A stretch of DNA of 64,000 nt from assembly GCF_009909145.1 (NCBI RefSeq), contig NZ_JAAAPJ010000003.1, positions 372,001-436,000 on the forward strand, written 5' to 3'. Under the pieces are notes generated by a model. The model searched no databases. It saw nothing but the letters and a program-made list of their open reading frames with translations, and had not been told where the DNA came from. Position numbers and translations under genes: made by a program. Shown piece by piece: positions 16,057-24,611 of this stretch. The stretch comes from Corallococcus silvisoli (lineage in GTDB: Bacteria; Myxococcota; Myxococcia; Myxococcales; Myxococcaceae). The stretch's first letter is position 1; every line of letters starts with the position of its first letter.

Positions 16057-16228
16057 CCCCGGAGCGCGCCCGTCCTGACAGCCCCCGCCGTGATTTCAAC
16101 GGGTTGCCAGGGCCTCCGAGGCTCGCGAGGAGCCGCGCCCTGATGACTGCCGTCGGGGGCCTGATGACACCAGACACCAGGGGCTCATGGCTGGCCCGAA
16201 GGCCGCGCGGGCGATATTCGGGGTCACG

Positions 16229-16696
16229 ATGAGCCAAGCACGCGCCGCGCGCCTCACCCTCGACGACTTCCTCCCCTACCGGCTGTCGGTCGCCGACAAC
16301 GTCGTCAGCCAGCGCATCGCCCGCGTGTACGCGGCCGAGGACGGACTGAGCACGCAGGAGTGGCGGCTCATCGCGGTGCTCGGCGAGGACGGCGAGCGCT
16401 CGCAGCTGGAGCTCGTCCGGCGCACGCGGATGGAGAAGGTCCCGGTGAGCCGCGCCGCGCGCTCCCTGGAGGAGCGCGGGCTGGTGCGGCGCGCCACGAG
16501 CAAGAGCGACGCCCGCTCGCGCCGCCTGACGCTGACCGCCGCGGGCCGCCGCCTCTACGCGCGGGTGGCCCCCGCGGCGCTCCAGGCGGAGGCGGAGGTG
16601 CTCGCGGAGCTCAAGCCCGCCGAGCGCGCGGTGCTCCGCGCCCTCCTGGAGCGCGTCGAGCGCGCCGCCATCCGCGCCCTCCAGCAGGCCCCCTGA
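16229..16696 (+). CDS. MarR family regulator
   Basis: A 155-residue winged-helix protein of the MarR family. [20 protein letters not shown] leads into the recognition helix ([20 protein letters not shown]) and the wing [23 protein letters not shown] at 16229 has GGGG 5 nt upstream; ATG at 16187 would add 14 residues. It lies 41 bp upstream of hmgA on the same strand, so it most likely controls homogentisate breakdown in response to an aromatic acid. That role is inferred from position. The gap downstream contains a separate promoter for hmgA. Confidence 0.8.
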   Translation: MSQARAARLTLDDFLPYRLSVADNVVSQRIARVYAAEDGLSTQEWRLIAVLGEDGERSQLELVRRTRMEKVPVSRAARSLEERGLVRRATSKSDARSRRLTLTAAGRRLYARVAPAALQAEAEVLAELKPAERAVLRALLERVERAAIRALQQAP

Positions 16697-16699
16697 GCC

Positions 16700-16727
16700 T
16701 TGCCCATCTGGTTTCATCTGTTACTAT
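16700..16727 (+). promoter_or_regulatory. Sigma-70-like promoter of hmgA
   Basis: TTGCCC (16700-16705) and TACTAT (16722-16727) are separated by 16 bp in an unusually AT-rich patch. The predicted start (about 16734) falls only about 4 nt before the hmgA ATG at 16738, and no Shine-Dalgarno sequence is present, so the message may be nearly leaderless. Confidence 0.5.
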
Positions 16728-16737
16728 TTACGGTGCC

Positions 16738-18027
16738 ATGGAAACCGTTCGCCAACTGACAGGCTTTGGGAATGAGCACGCCTCGGAGGCCCTCGCCGGT
16801 GCGCTCCCGGTGGGCCAGAACACGCCACAGCGCGTCGCGTTCGGCCTCTACGCCGAACAGCTCTCCGGCACGGCCTTCACCGCGCCGCGCGGGGTGAACC
16901 GGCGCACCTGGCTCTACCGGCTGCGGCCGAGCGCGGGCCACCCGGCGTACCGGCAGGTGGAGTCCCGCCTCTTGCGCAGCGGCCCGTTCCGCGAAGTGCC
17001 CCCGTCGCCCAACCGGCTGCGCTGGAACCCGATGCCGCTGCCCACCGCGCCGACGACGTTCCTGGAAGGCCTCTTCACCCTGGGCGGCAACGGCTCCCCG
17101 GCCGAGGGCGCGGGCGCGGCGGTGCACCTCTACGCGGCGAACGCGTCCATGACGGACACCGCGTTCTTCAACGCCGACGGCGAGCTGCTCATCGTCCCGC
17201 AGTCCGGGGCGCTGCGCATCGTCACGGAGCTGGGCGTGCTGGACGTCCCGCCGGGCCACGTCGCGCTCATCCCTCGCGGGATGCGCATGCGGGTGGAGCT
17301 GCCGGGTGGCCCCGCGCGCGGCTACATCTGCGAGAACTATGGCTCTGCGTTCCGGCTGCCGGAGCTGGGCCCCATCGGGTCCAACGGCCTGGCGAACCCT
17401 CGCGACTTCGTGGCCCCGGTGGCGGCGTACGAGGACGTGGAGCGGCCCACGCGCATGGTGCAGAAGTTCCAGGGGAACCTCTGGGAGACGACGCTCGACC
17501 ATTCGCCGTTCGACGTCGTCGCGTGGCACGGCACGCACGTGCCGTACACGTACGACCTGGCGCGCTTCAACACCCTCAACACGGTGAGCTTCGACCACCC
17601 GGATCCGTCCATCTTCACGGTGCTGACGTCGCCCAGCGACACGCCGGGGACGGCCAACTGCGACTTCGTCATCTTCCCGCCCCGGTGGATGGTGGCGGAG
17701 CACACGTTCCGGCCGCCCTGGTTCCACCGCAACGTGATGAGCGAGCTGATGGGGCTGGTGCACGGCGTCTATGACGCGAAGGCGGACGCGTTCGTGCCGG
17801 GAGGCGCGTCGCTCCACAACTGCATGAGCGCCCACGGCCCCGACCGGAAGACCTACGAGGCGGCGGTCGCCGCGGACCTGTCGCCCCGGAAGATCGACAA
17901 CACACTGGCCTTCATGTTCGAGACCCGCTGGGTCATCTCCCCGACGCGCGCCGCGATGGAGAGCCCCGCGCTGCAAGCCGACTACGACGCGTGCTGGGCG
18001 GACCTGCCCAAGGCCCGGCTGCCGTGA
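16738..18027 (+). CDS. hmgA: Homogentisate 1,2-dioxygenase
   Basis: A 429-residue Fe(II) ring-cleavage dioxygenase that converts homogentisate to maleylacetoacetate in tyrosine and phenylalanine degradation. The N-terminus [13 protein letters not shown], the strand [27 protein letters not shown] and the C-terminal active-site region [17 protein letters not shown] (His and Glu ligands), then [14 protein letters not shown], are all characteristic. The length fits bacterial HmgA. Its stop codon overlaps the GTG start of the fumarylacetoacetase gene (GTGA), so the two are co-translated. No maleylacetoacetate isomerase gene lies in this window. Confidence 0.95.
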   Translation: METVRQLTGFGNEHASEALAGALPVGQNTPQRVAFGLYAEQLSGTAFTAPRGVNRRTWLYRLRPSAGHPAYRQVESRLLRSGPFREVPPSPNRLRWNPMPLPTAPTTFLEGLFTLGGNGSPAEGAGAAVHLYAANASMTDTAFFNADGELLIVPQSGALRIVTELGVLDVPPGHVALIPRGMRMRVELPGGPARGYICENYGSAFRLPELGPIGSNGLANPRDFVAPVAAYEDVERPTRMVQKFQGNLWETTLDHSPFDVVAWHGTHVPYTYDLARFNTLNTVSFDHPDPSIFTVLTSPSDTPGTANCDFVIFPPRWMVAEHTFRPPWFHRNVMSELMGLVHGVYDAKADAFVPGGASLHNCMSAHGPDRKTYEAAVAADLSPRKIDNTLAFMFETRWVISPTRAAMESPALQADYDACWADLPKARLP

Positions 18028-19025
18028 AGCTCGCCTCCCTCAACGTGGGACGGGATGGCCGTCTCGTCGTCGTGTCGAAGGACCTCTCCCGGCAGTCGGA
18101 CGCCTCCGCCGTCGTCCCGACCCTCCAGGCCGCGCTCGACGACTGGGAGCGGCACGCGCCGGCCCTCCGCGCGCTGTCGGAGCGGCTGGAGCAAGGCGCG
18201 CTCCCGGGCGCCCCGTTCGAGCCCGAGCGCTGCGCCGCGCCCCTGCCCCGCGCCTATCAGTGGGCGGACGGCTCCGCCTACGTGAACCACGTGGAGCTGG
18301 TGCGCCGCGCGCGCAACGCGGAGCTGCCCGCGTCCTTCTGGACCGACCCGCTGATGTACCAGGGGGGCTCCGACGGATTCCTCGGCCCTCGCCAGCCCAT
18401 TCCGCTCGCCGACGAGGCGTGGGGCTGCGACATGGAGGGAGAGGTCGTGGTGGTGACGCGCGACGTGCCGCTGGGGGCCACTCGCGAGCAGGGCCTGGAT
18501 GCCGTGGTGCTGGTGGGGCTGGTGAACGACGTGTCGCTGCGCCACCTGATTCCGGGCGAGCTGGCGAAGGGCTTCGGGTTCTTCCAGTCCAAGCCCGCAT
18601 CGGCGTTCTCCCCGGTGTTCGTCACGCCGGATGAGCTGGGCCCCGCGTGGCGGGAGGGCAAGCTGCACCGGAGGCTGGAGGTGTTCCTGGACGGCCAGCC
18701 GTTCGGCCGCGCGGACGCGGGCGTCGACATGACGTTCGACTTCGGCACGCTGGTCGCGCACGCGGCGAAGACACGCTCGCTGTGCGCGGGGACCCTCGTG
18801 GGCTCGGGCACGGTGTCGAACCGGGGCCCCGACGGCGGGCCGGGCAAGGCCGTGAGCGCCGGGGGCGCTGGCTATTCGTGCATCGCGGAGCTGCGCATGG
18901 TGGAGACGCTCCAGGACGGCGCGCCCCGGACGCCGTTCCTCAAGCGGGGCGACCGGGTGCGCATCGAGATGCGCGATGAGGCCGGCAGCATCTTCGGCGC
19001 CATCGACCAGGTGGTCGGCGGGTAG
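18024..19025 (+). CDS. fah: Fumarylacetoacetate hydrolase family protein
   Basis: A 333-residue FAH-fold hydrolase, predicted to cleave fumarylacetoacetate to fumarate and acetoacetate, the last step after HmgA. The metal-binding signature is visible: the acidic [10 protein letters not shown] strand, GLVNDVSLR, then [15 protein letters not shown] and the [10 protein letters not shown] loop. GTG at 18024 is the start, because it overlaps the hmgA stop and gives the family N-terminus [16 protein letters not shown]. It has the length of the short bacterial type. A terminator follows at 19032-19063, closing the operon. Confidence 0.9.
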   Translation: MKLASLNVGRDGRLVVVSKDLSRQSDASAVVPTLQAALDDWERHAPALRALSERLEQGALPGAPFEPERCAAPLPRAYQWADGSAYVNHVELVRRARNAELPASFWTDPLMYQGGSDGFLGPRQPIPLADEAWGCDMEGEVVVVTRDVPLGATREQGLDAVVLVGLVNDVSLRHLIPGELAKGFGFFQSKPASAFSPVFVTPDELGPAWREGKLHRRLEVFLDGQPFGRADAGVDMTFDFGTLVAHAAKTRSLCAGTLVGSGTVSNRGPDGGPGKAVSAGGAGYSCIAELRMVETLQDGAPRTPFLKRGDRVRIEMRDEAGSIFGAIDQVVGG

Positions 19026-19031
19026 CACCGT

Positions 19032-19063
19032 GGACGGGGGCCCTTCGTCAGGCCCCCTTGTCC
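19032..19063 (+). terminator. Terminator after the homogentisate operon
   Basis: GGGGGCC (19036-19042) pairs with GGCCCCC (19051-19057) around an 8-nt loop. An outer GGAC/GTCC pairing continues past a two-T bulge. It lies 10 bp after the fah stop. Confidence 0.6.
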
Positions 19064-19102
19064 CGTGCGTCCAGCGCGCCGCAGGATGACCCGCGCGCCC
19101 TC

Positions 19103-20506
19103 ATGCTCCTGACCCTCTCGACGACCCACACGCCCGCGACGGACCTGGGCTACCTGCTGCACAAGAACCCGGACCGGCCCCAGTCCTTCGAGCTGCCCTT
19201 CGGACACGCCCACGTCTTCTACCCGGAGGCCTCCGCGGACCGCACGACGGCGGCGCTCCTCCTGGAGGTGGACCCCGTCGCGCTGGTGCGCGGCCGGTCC
19301 ACCTCTCCGGGAGGCGCGGGCGGGACGCTGGACCAGTACGTCAACGACCGCCCCTACGTGGCGTCGTCCTTCATGAGCGTGGCCCTGTCCCGCGTCTTCG
19401 GCACCGCGCTGTCGGGGCGCAGCAAGGACCGGCCGGAGCTGGCCGGCACGCCGCTCCCCCTCTCCGCCCGCCTGTCGGTGCTGCCCTGCCGGGGCGGCGA
19501 GGGCTTCCTGCGCCGGCTCTTCGAACCGCTCGGCTACACCGTCACCGCGACCCGGCACGCGCTCGACGAGACCGTCCCCGCGTGGGGCGACAGCCGCTAC
19601 TTCACCGTCACGCTGGAGGGGCGCGTGCGGCTGGGCGACCTGCTCACGCACCTGTACGTCCTCATCCCGGTGCTCGACGACGACAAGCACTACTGGGTGG
19701 GCGACGAGGAGGTGGAGAAGCTCCTGCGCCACGGCGAGGGCTGGCTCGCGGCCCACCCGGAGCGCGAGCAGATCGCCCGCCGCTACCTGCGCCACCGCCA
19801 CAGCCTCGCCCGCGAGGCGCTGGAGCGGCTGGCGGGCGACGAGGCCCCGGAGCCCGAGGAGCGCCAGGAGACACGCAACGCCGAGGAGGCCGTGCTCGAG
19901 TCCCGCCTGAGCCTCAACGAGCAGCGGCTCCAGAGCGTGCGCGACGTGCTCCAGGAGCACGGCGCCGCGCGCGTGCTGGACCTGGGCTGCGGCGAGGGCC
20001 GGCTCCTCAAGGTCCTGCTGAAGGACCGGCGCATCACCGAGCTCGTCGGCATGGACGTGTCGCACCGCACGCTGGAGATCGCCCATGACCGGCTGGGCAT
20101 TGAACGGCTGCCGGAGATGCAACGCCAGCGCGTGAAGCTGCTGCACGGCTCGCTGCTGTACCGCGACCAGCGGCTCGCGGGCTTCGACGCCGCCACCGTC
20201 ATCGAGGTCATCGAGCACCTGGACCCACCGCGCCTCGCCGCGTTCGAGCGCGTGCTCTTCGAGCACACGCGGCCGGGCCTCATCATCCTCACCACCCCGA
20301 ACGCCGAGTACAACGTGCGCTTCAGCTCGCTCCCCGCCGGCACCTTCCGCCACCGCGACCACCGCTTCGAGTGGACCCGCGCCGAGTTCGAGGCGTGGGC
20401 GAACGGCATGTGCCAGCGCTTCGGCTACACCGTGCGCTTCGTGCCCGTGGGAGAGAACGACGCGGAGGTCGGCGCTCCCACGCAGATGGGGGTCTTCGAG
20501 CGATGA
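19103..20506 (+). CDS. hen1: 3'-terminal RNA ribose 2'-O-methyltransferase Hen1
   Basis: A 467-residue bacterial Hen1. The N-terminal half (MLLTLSTTHTPATDLGYLLH onward) is the domain that activates and binds the Pnkp ligase. The C-terminal half is a SAM methyltransferase: VLDLGCGEGRLLKVLL binds SAM, and EVIEHL (Glu368, Glu371, His372) with the later HRDHRFEWTRAEF supplies the divalent metal site. It adds a 2'-O-methyl at the 3' end of a broken RNA before ligation, so the repaired RNA resists re-cleavage. ATG at 19103 is chosen from the family N-terminus. Its stop overlaps the pnkp ATG (ATGA). Confidence 0.93.
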   Translation: MLLTLSTTHTPATDLGYLLHKNPDRPQSFELPFGHAHVFYPEASADRTTAALLLEVDPVALVRGRSTSPGGAGGTLDQYVNDRPYVASSFMSVALSRVFGTALSGRSKDRPELAGTPLPLSARLSVLPCRGGEGFLRRLFEPLGYTVTATRHALDETVPAWGDSRYFTVTLEGRVRLGDLLTHLYVLIPVLDDDKHYWVGDEEVEKLLRHGEGWLAAHPEREQIARRYLRHRHSLAREALERLAGDEAPEPEERQETRNAEEAVLESRLSLNEQRLQSVRDVLQEHGAARVLDLGCGEGRLLKVLLKDRRITELVGMDVSHRTLEIAHDRLGIERLPEMQRQRVKLLHGSLLYRDQRLAGFDAATVIEVIEHLDPPRLAAFERVLFEHTRPGLIILTTPNAEYNVRFSSLPAGTFRHRDHRFEWTRAEFEAWANGMCQRFGYTVRFVPVGENDAEVGAPTQMGVFER

Positions 20507-23064
20507 ACGTCCATATTCCGGAGCTGTCGCTCGTCGTGCTCATCGGCGCCTCTGGCGCGGGGAAGACGACCTTCGCGCGCCGACACTTCAAGCCCACGGA
20601 GATCCTGTCCTCGGACACCTACCGGGGCTTCGTGTCCGACGACGAGAACAACCAGGAGGCGACGAAGGACGCCTTCGAAACGCTGCGCTTCGTCGCGGCG
20701 AAGCGGCTGGCGCGCGGCCTGTTGACGGTGGTGGACGCCACCAACGTCCAGCCGGAGTCGCGCAAGGCCTTCGTGGAGCTGGCGCGCGACCACCACGTGC
20801 TGCCCGTGGCGCTGGTGCTGGACGTGCCGGAGCGCACCTGCATCGAGCGCAACCAGCAGCGGCCGGACCGCGCCGCCAGCTCCCGCTTCGTGCGCAACCA
20901 GGCCTCCCAGCTGCACCGCTCGCTGCGCGGCCTGGAGCGCGAGGGCTTCCGCCACCTCCACATCCTCCGGCCGGACGTCATCGACACCGTGGTCCTGGAG
21001 CGACAGCCGCTCTGGTGCAACCTCAAGCACGAGCGCGGGCCGTTCGACATCATCGGCGACATCCACGGCTGCCGGGAGGAGCTGGAGTCCCTGCTCGCGA
21101 AGCTGGGCTACCAGGTGCGGCCCCGCGCGGACGGCACGCCCGGCTTCGACGTGCGGGCGCCAGAGGGCCGCAAGGCCGTCTTCCTGGGCGACCTGGTGGA
21201 CCGGGGCCCGGACATCCCGGGCGTGCTGCGGCTGGTGATGGACATGGTGGAGGCCGGCACGGCGCTGTGCGTGCCGGGCAACCACGAGATGAAGCTCCTG
21301 CGCAAGCTGCGCGGCGGCAAGGTCAACGTGTCCCACGGCATGGCCCAGACGCTGGAGCAGCTGGAGCGCGAGCCGCCGGAGTTCCACCAGCGGGTGGCGA
21401 AGTTCATCGACGGGCTGGTGTCCCACTACGTGCTGGACGACGGGCGCCTGGTGGTCGCGCACGCGGGCATGAAGGAGAGCATGCAGGGGCGGGGCTCCGG
21501 CCGCGTGCGGGGCTTCGCGCTGTACGGCGAGACGACGGGCGAGTCGGACGAGTACGGCCTGCCGGTGCGCTTCAACTGGGCCGCCGAATACCGGGGCCGC
21601 GCGGCGGTGGTGTACGGCCACTCGCCCGTGCTCCAGGCCGAGTGGGTCAACAACACGCTGTGCGTGGACACGGGCTGCGTCTACGGCGGCCAGCTCACCG
21701 CCCTGCGCTACCCGGAGCGCGAGCTGGTGTCCGTGCAGGCGCTGCGCACGCACTGCGAGCCGGTGAAGCCGTTGGGCGTCGTCCCCGCGGCCCCGGGACT
21801 GAGCGCGCAGCAGCAGGCGGACGACGTGCTCGACCTGGAGGACGTGCGGGGCAAGCGGGTCATCTCCACGCGGCTGGCCGCGAACGTCACCCTGCGCGAG
21901 GAGAACACCACCGCCGCGCTGGAGGCGATGAGCCGCTTCGCCATCGATCCGCGCTGGCTGCTCTACCTGCCGCCCACCATGTCCCCGTCGGAGACGAGCC
22001 AGCAGGCCGGCTTCCTGGAGCACCCCCAGGAGGCCTTCGACTACTACCGCCGGGAGGGCGTGACGCGCGTCGTCTGCGAGGAGAAGCACATGGGCTCGCG
22101 CGCCGTGGTGGTGCTCGCGCGTGACGCGGACGCCGCGCGGCGGCGCTTCGGCGTCACCTCCGGTGAGACGGGCGTCTGCTACACGCGCACGGGACGGCGC
22201 TTCTTCAGCGACGAGGCCCTGGAGGCCGCGTTCCTCGCCCGCGTCCGGGCGGCGCTGGACGCGTCCGGGTTCTGGGAGGACTTGAAGACGGACTGGGCCT
22301 GCCTGGACTGCGAGCTGATGCCCTGGTCGCTCAAGGCCCAGGAGCTGCTGCGCGACCCGTACGCCGCGGTGGGCGCGGCGTCGCGCGCGGCGCTGACGGA
22401 TGTCGTGGCGGTGCTGGGACAGGCCACGGCGCGAGGGCTCCCGCTCGGGGACCTGGCCGCGCGGTACGCGGACAAGGCCACGAGCGTGCAGCGCTACGTG
22501 GAGGCGTACCGGCGCTACTGCTGGCCGGTGGCGTCGCTGGACGACGTGCGGCTGGCGCCCTTCCACCTCCTGGCCACGGAGGGCGCGACCCACGTGGACA
22601 AGGACCATGTCTGGCACATGGAGACGCTGGCCCGCGTGTGCCGCGCGGACCCGTCGTTCCTCATGGCCACGCCCTACCGCGTCGTCGAGCTGGAGGACGC
22701 GGAGGCGGTGTCAGGCGGCGTGCGCTGGTGGGAGGAGCTCACCTCGCGCGGCGGCGAGGGCATGGTCGTGAAGCCCCACGGCTTCGCGGTGCGCGGACGG
22801 CGGGGGGTGGTGCAGCCCGCCATCAAGTCCCGGGGACAGGAGTACCTGCGCATCATCTACGGCCCGGAGTACACCGCGCCAGCGAACCTGGAGCGCCTGC
22901 GCCAGCGGGGCCTGTCCACCAAGCGCTCCCTCGCGCTGCGCGAGTTCGCGCTGGGCGTCGAGGGGCTGGAGCGCTTCACGCGCAAGGAGTCGCTGCGCCG
23001 CGTGCACGAGTGCGTCTTCGGCGTGCTGGCGCTGGAGAGCGAGCCGGTGGACCCCCGGCTGTAG
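20503..23064 (+). CDS. pnkp: Polynucleotide kinase-phosphatase-ligase Pnkp
   Basis: An 853-residue three-domain RNA repair enzyme. The 5' kinase has a P-loop GASGAGKT at residues 15-22. The 2',3' phosphatase is a binuclear metallo-type with GDIHGC at about 186, GDLVDRGP and GNHE. The C-terminal ligase-type adenylyltransferase has EEKHMGSR with the nucleotidyl Lys at about 528, and VVKPHGF near 770. Pnkp heals and, with Hen1, seals RNAs cut by ribotoxins. The 4-bp overlap with hen1 fits the known Pnkp/Hen1 complex. Length matches the Clostridium enzyme. No ribotoxin gene is adjacent. Confidence 0.95.
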   Translation: MNVHIPELSLVVLIGASGAGKTTFARRHFKPTEILSSDTYRGFVSDDENNQEATKDAFETLRFVAAKRLARGLLTVVDATNVQPESRKAFVELARDHHVLPVALVLDVPERTCIERNQQRPDRAASSRFVRNQASQLHRSLRGLEREGFRHLHILRPDVIDTVVLERQPLWCNLKHERGPFDIIGDIHGCREELESLLAKLGYQVRPRADGTPGFDVRAPEGRKAVFLGDLVDRGPDIPGVLRLVMDMVEAGTALCVPGNHEMKLLRKLRGGKVNVSHGMAQTLEQLEREPPEFHQRVAKFIDGLVSHYVLDDGRLVVAHAGMKESMQGRGSGRVRGFALYGETTGESDEYGLPVRFNWAAEYRGRAAVVYGHSPVLQAEWVNNTLCVDTGCVYGGQLTALRYPERELVSVQALRTHCEPVKPLGVVPAAPGLSAQQQADDVLDLEDVRGKRVISTRLAANVTLREENTTAALEAMSRFAIDPRWLLYLPPTMSPSETSQQAGFLEHPQEAFDYYRREGVTRVVCEEKHMGSRAVVVLARDADAARRRFGVTSGETGVCYTRTGRRFFSDEALEAAFLARVRAALDASGFWEDLKTDWACLDCELMPWSLKAQELLRDPYAAVGAASRAALTDVVAVLGQATARGLPLGDLAARYADKATSVQRYVEAYRRYCWPVASLDDVRLAPFHLLATEGATHVDKDHVWHMETLARVCRADPSFLMATPYRVVELEDAEAVSGGVRWWEELTSRGGEGMVVKPHGFAVRGRRGVVQPAIKSRGQEYLRIIYGPEYTAPANLERLRQRGLSTKRSLALREFALGVEGLERFTRKESLRRVHECVFGVLALESEPVDPRL

Positions 23065-23070
23065 CCGGGG
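23053..23070. terminator. Hairpin at the pnkp/porin convergence
   Basis: CCCCGGC-TGTA-GCCGGGG is a perfect 7-bp stem with a 4-nt loop. It overlaps the pnkp stop codon and lies 4 bp from the end of the convergent porin gene. No T-tract. Confidence 0.45.
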
Positions 23071-23073
23071 CCC

Positions 23074-24402
23074 TCAGTAGTTGAACTGGAGCTGGAGGCG
23101 CGTCACGTGCCCCTGCTCCTGTTCATAGGGATAGCGCGAGGAGGTCCGGTCCGCGATGACGTAGGCGGCCGTCAACTCCAGCGCCTTCCAGATCTGCCAC
23201 TCCGCGCCCAGCTCCAGCTCGCGCACGTCGTAGCGGGGCGCATTGGTCTCGAACTTCTTGCCGCCCTGATACAGGGTGCCGCGCAGGTAGGGGATGAGGG
23301 ACACCCCCAGCACGTCGTCCAGCTTGTACATGAGCTGCGCGTAGCCGCCGCGCAGGTTCCGGCTGTCGATGAGCAGCCTCGCGTCCGGCCCCGTTCCCAG
23401 CGACGGTCCGCGCCCCACGTTGTATTCGGCCTGGAAGCCCAGGGGCTGCGGGTACACGGTCAGGCTGACGATGGCGCGGGCATCCACCAGGTTTCCGCCC
23501 CGCGCGAGCGCGAAGGGGGCGTCATCCCGAGGCGAGGCGCTGAGGTTGAAGCGGCCGTAGTACCCGCCCGCGCCGACCTCCACGTATTGGGAGCCGAAGA
23601 GGAACGGCCAGGTGACGCGCGCCACGGCATGCGGGCTGTTGTTGCGCTCCGCCCGGTTGGCCGTCTGGCCGTTGTAGACGCCCAGGCCCACCACGCCGTA
23701 ATCCCCGGAGCCCTTCAGGCCGCTGTCGACCAGGAACTTGAAGCGCTCGCGGATGTGCGCGGGCGCCCAGTAGAAGAAGACGCCCAGGTCACGCTCGTCC
23801 TTCAGCGCGCTGTTGATGCCGTCGTTGCGGTCCAGCGCGAGCCGGTTCTGGCTGGACTGAAGGTTCTCGAAGCCATACGGCACCTTGGACTGGCCCACGC
23901 GGAAGCGGAACTCCTTCTTCGCGTCGACGAAGATGTCCGCGTACCAGTCCCGCATGATGGCGACGTTGTACTGGTCGCCAATGACGGAGGCGAAGTCCGG
24001 CTGGAGGTAGATGGACACGTGCGGGTGCACGTCCCCGGAGATGACCAGCCGCGCGCGGCGGATGCCGAAGCCGGTGTCCTTCCCCAGGAAGCGATCCCCC
24101 TGCTCGTTGATGAGCGAGTCGTTCACCCGGAAGCTGGGCAGCCGGTTGTAGCGGATCTGCGTGTAGCCCCGCAGGCGGAGGGTTTCGTACCAGGGCTTGT
24201 CCTTCTTCTTCTCCTCCCCGGGAGGAGGCGCGGCGACCGGAGGCACGGGCGCGGGAGGCTCGACGGGCGGCGGAGCCTCCCCGGCCGGCGCGGACTCCGG
24301 CGGCGCCTCCTGGCCCCAGGCCAGGGCGGAGGAGGAGAACAGCAGCGCGGCGCCAGCCAGCAGGGCCTGAAGGACGGAGCGGTGGGACGGGGCGAAGGTC
24401 AT
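23074..24402 (-). CDS. OprO/OprP-type outer-membrane porin
   Basis: The 442-residue protein has a signal peptide (cleavage near SALA), then a Pro/Ala-rich periplasmic linker ending in a KKKDK patch. A phosphate-selective porin-type barrel follows: LRLRGYTQIRYNRLPSFRV, GFGIRRARLVISGDVHPHV and FRVGQSKVPYGFENLQSSQN are typical landmarks of the O/P porin family. It ends in the terminal aromatic of a barrel (LQLQFNY). It should pass anions such as phosphate or polyphosphate, although many members have other solutes. It is a single gene converging on pnkp. Confidence 0.85.
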   Translation of the reverse strand: MTFAPSHRSVLQALLAGAALLFSSSALAWGQEAPPESAPAGEAPPPVEPPAPVPPVAAPPPGEEKKKDKPWYETLRLRGYTQIRYNRLPSFRVNDSLINEQGDRFLGKDTGFGIRRARLVISGDVHPHVSIYLQPDFASVIGDQYNVAIMRDWYADIFVDAKKEFRFRVGQSKVPYGFENLQSSQNRLALDRNDGINSALKDERDLGVFFYWAPAHIRERFKFLVDSGLKGSGDYGVVGLGVYNGQTANRAERNNSPHAVARVTWPFLFGSQYVEVGAGGYYGRFNLSASPRDDAPFALARGGNLVDARAIVSLTVYPQPLGFQAEYNVGRGPSLGTGPDARLLIDSRNLRGGYAQLMYKLDDVLGVSLIPYLRGTLYQGGKKFETNAPRYDVRELELGAEWQIWKALELTAAYVIADRTSSRYPYEQEQGHVTRLQLQFNY

Positions 24403-24541
24403 GAGGGCGTGGGGCGAGAGGAACGGGGACGCGAAGTTGCGCTCCCGTTACCGAGCGGCGCCGCGTTCCGCCACACTTCCCCCCCGTTGTTTCAACACCG
24501 TCACGGGCGCCTTCGGCCTGTCACACGACCGAGCACTTCAC

Positions 24542-24557
24542 GTCACACATTCGTGAC
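24542..24557. promoter_or_regulatory. GTCAC-N6-GTGAC dyad upstream of the porin
   Basis: GTCAC and GTGAC are arranged as an inverted repeat with a 6-bp AT-rich centre, 140 bp upstream of the porin start and 55 bp beyond the end of the VWG-repeat gene. It could be an operator for the porin. No canonical Pho box was found. Confidence 0.3.
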
Positions 24558-24611
24558 ACGAGGTCTGGCCCGTCGAACCCCGCCGCGACGCGCGAGTCGC
24601 GAGGCCCGACG

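Noticed and set aside
16360..16737. In-frame extension of hmgA into the MarR gene
   Set aside because: The family N-terminus begins at [15 protein letters not shown] (16738), and the upstream part is an Arg/Ala-rich shadow of the MarR gene.
23053..23070. Rho-independent terminator of pnkp with U-tract
   Set aside because: The stem is good but no T-run follows on either strand, so it is listed only as a hairpin of moderate confidence.
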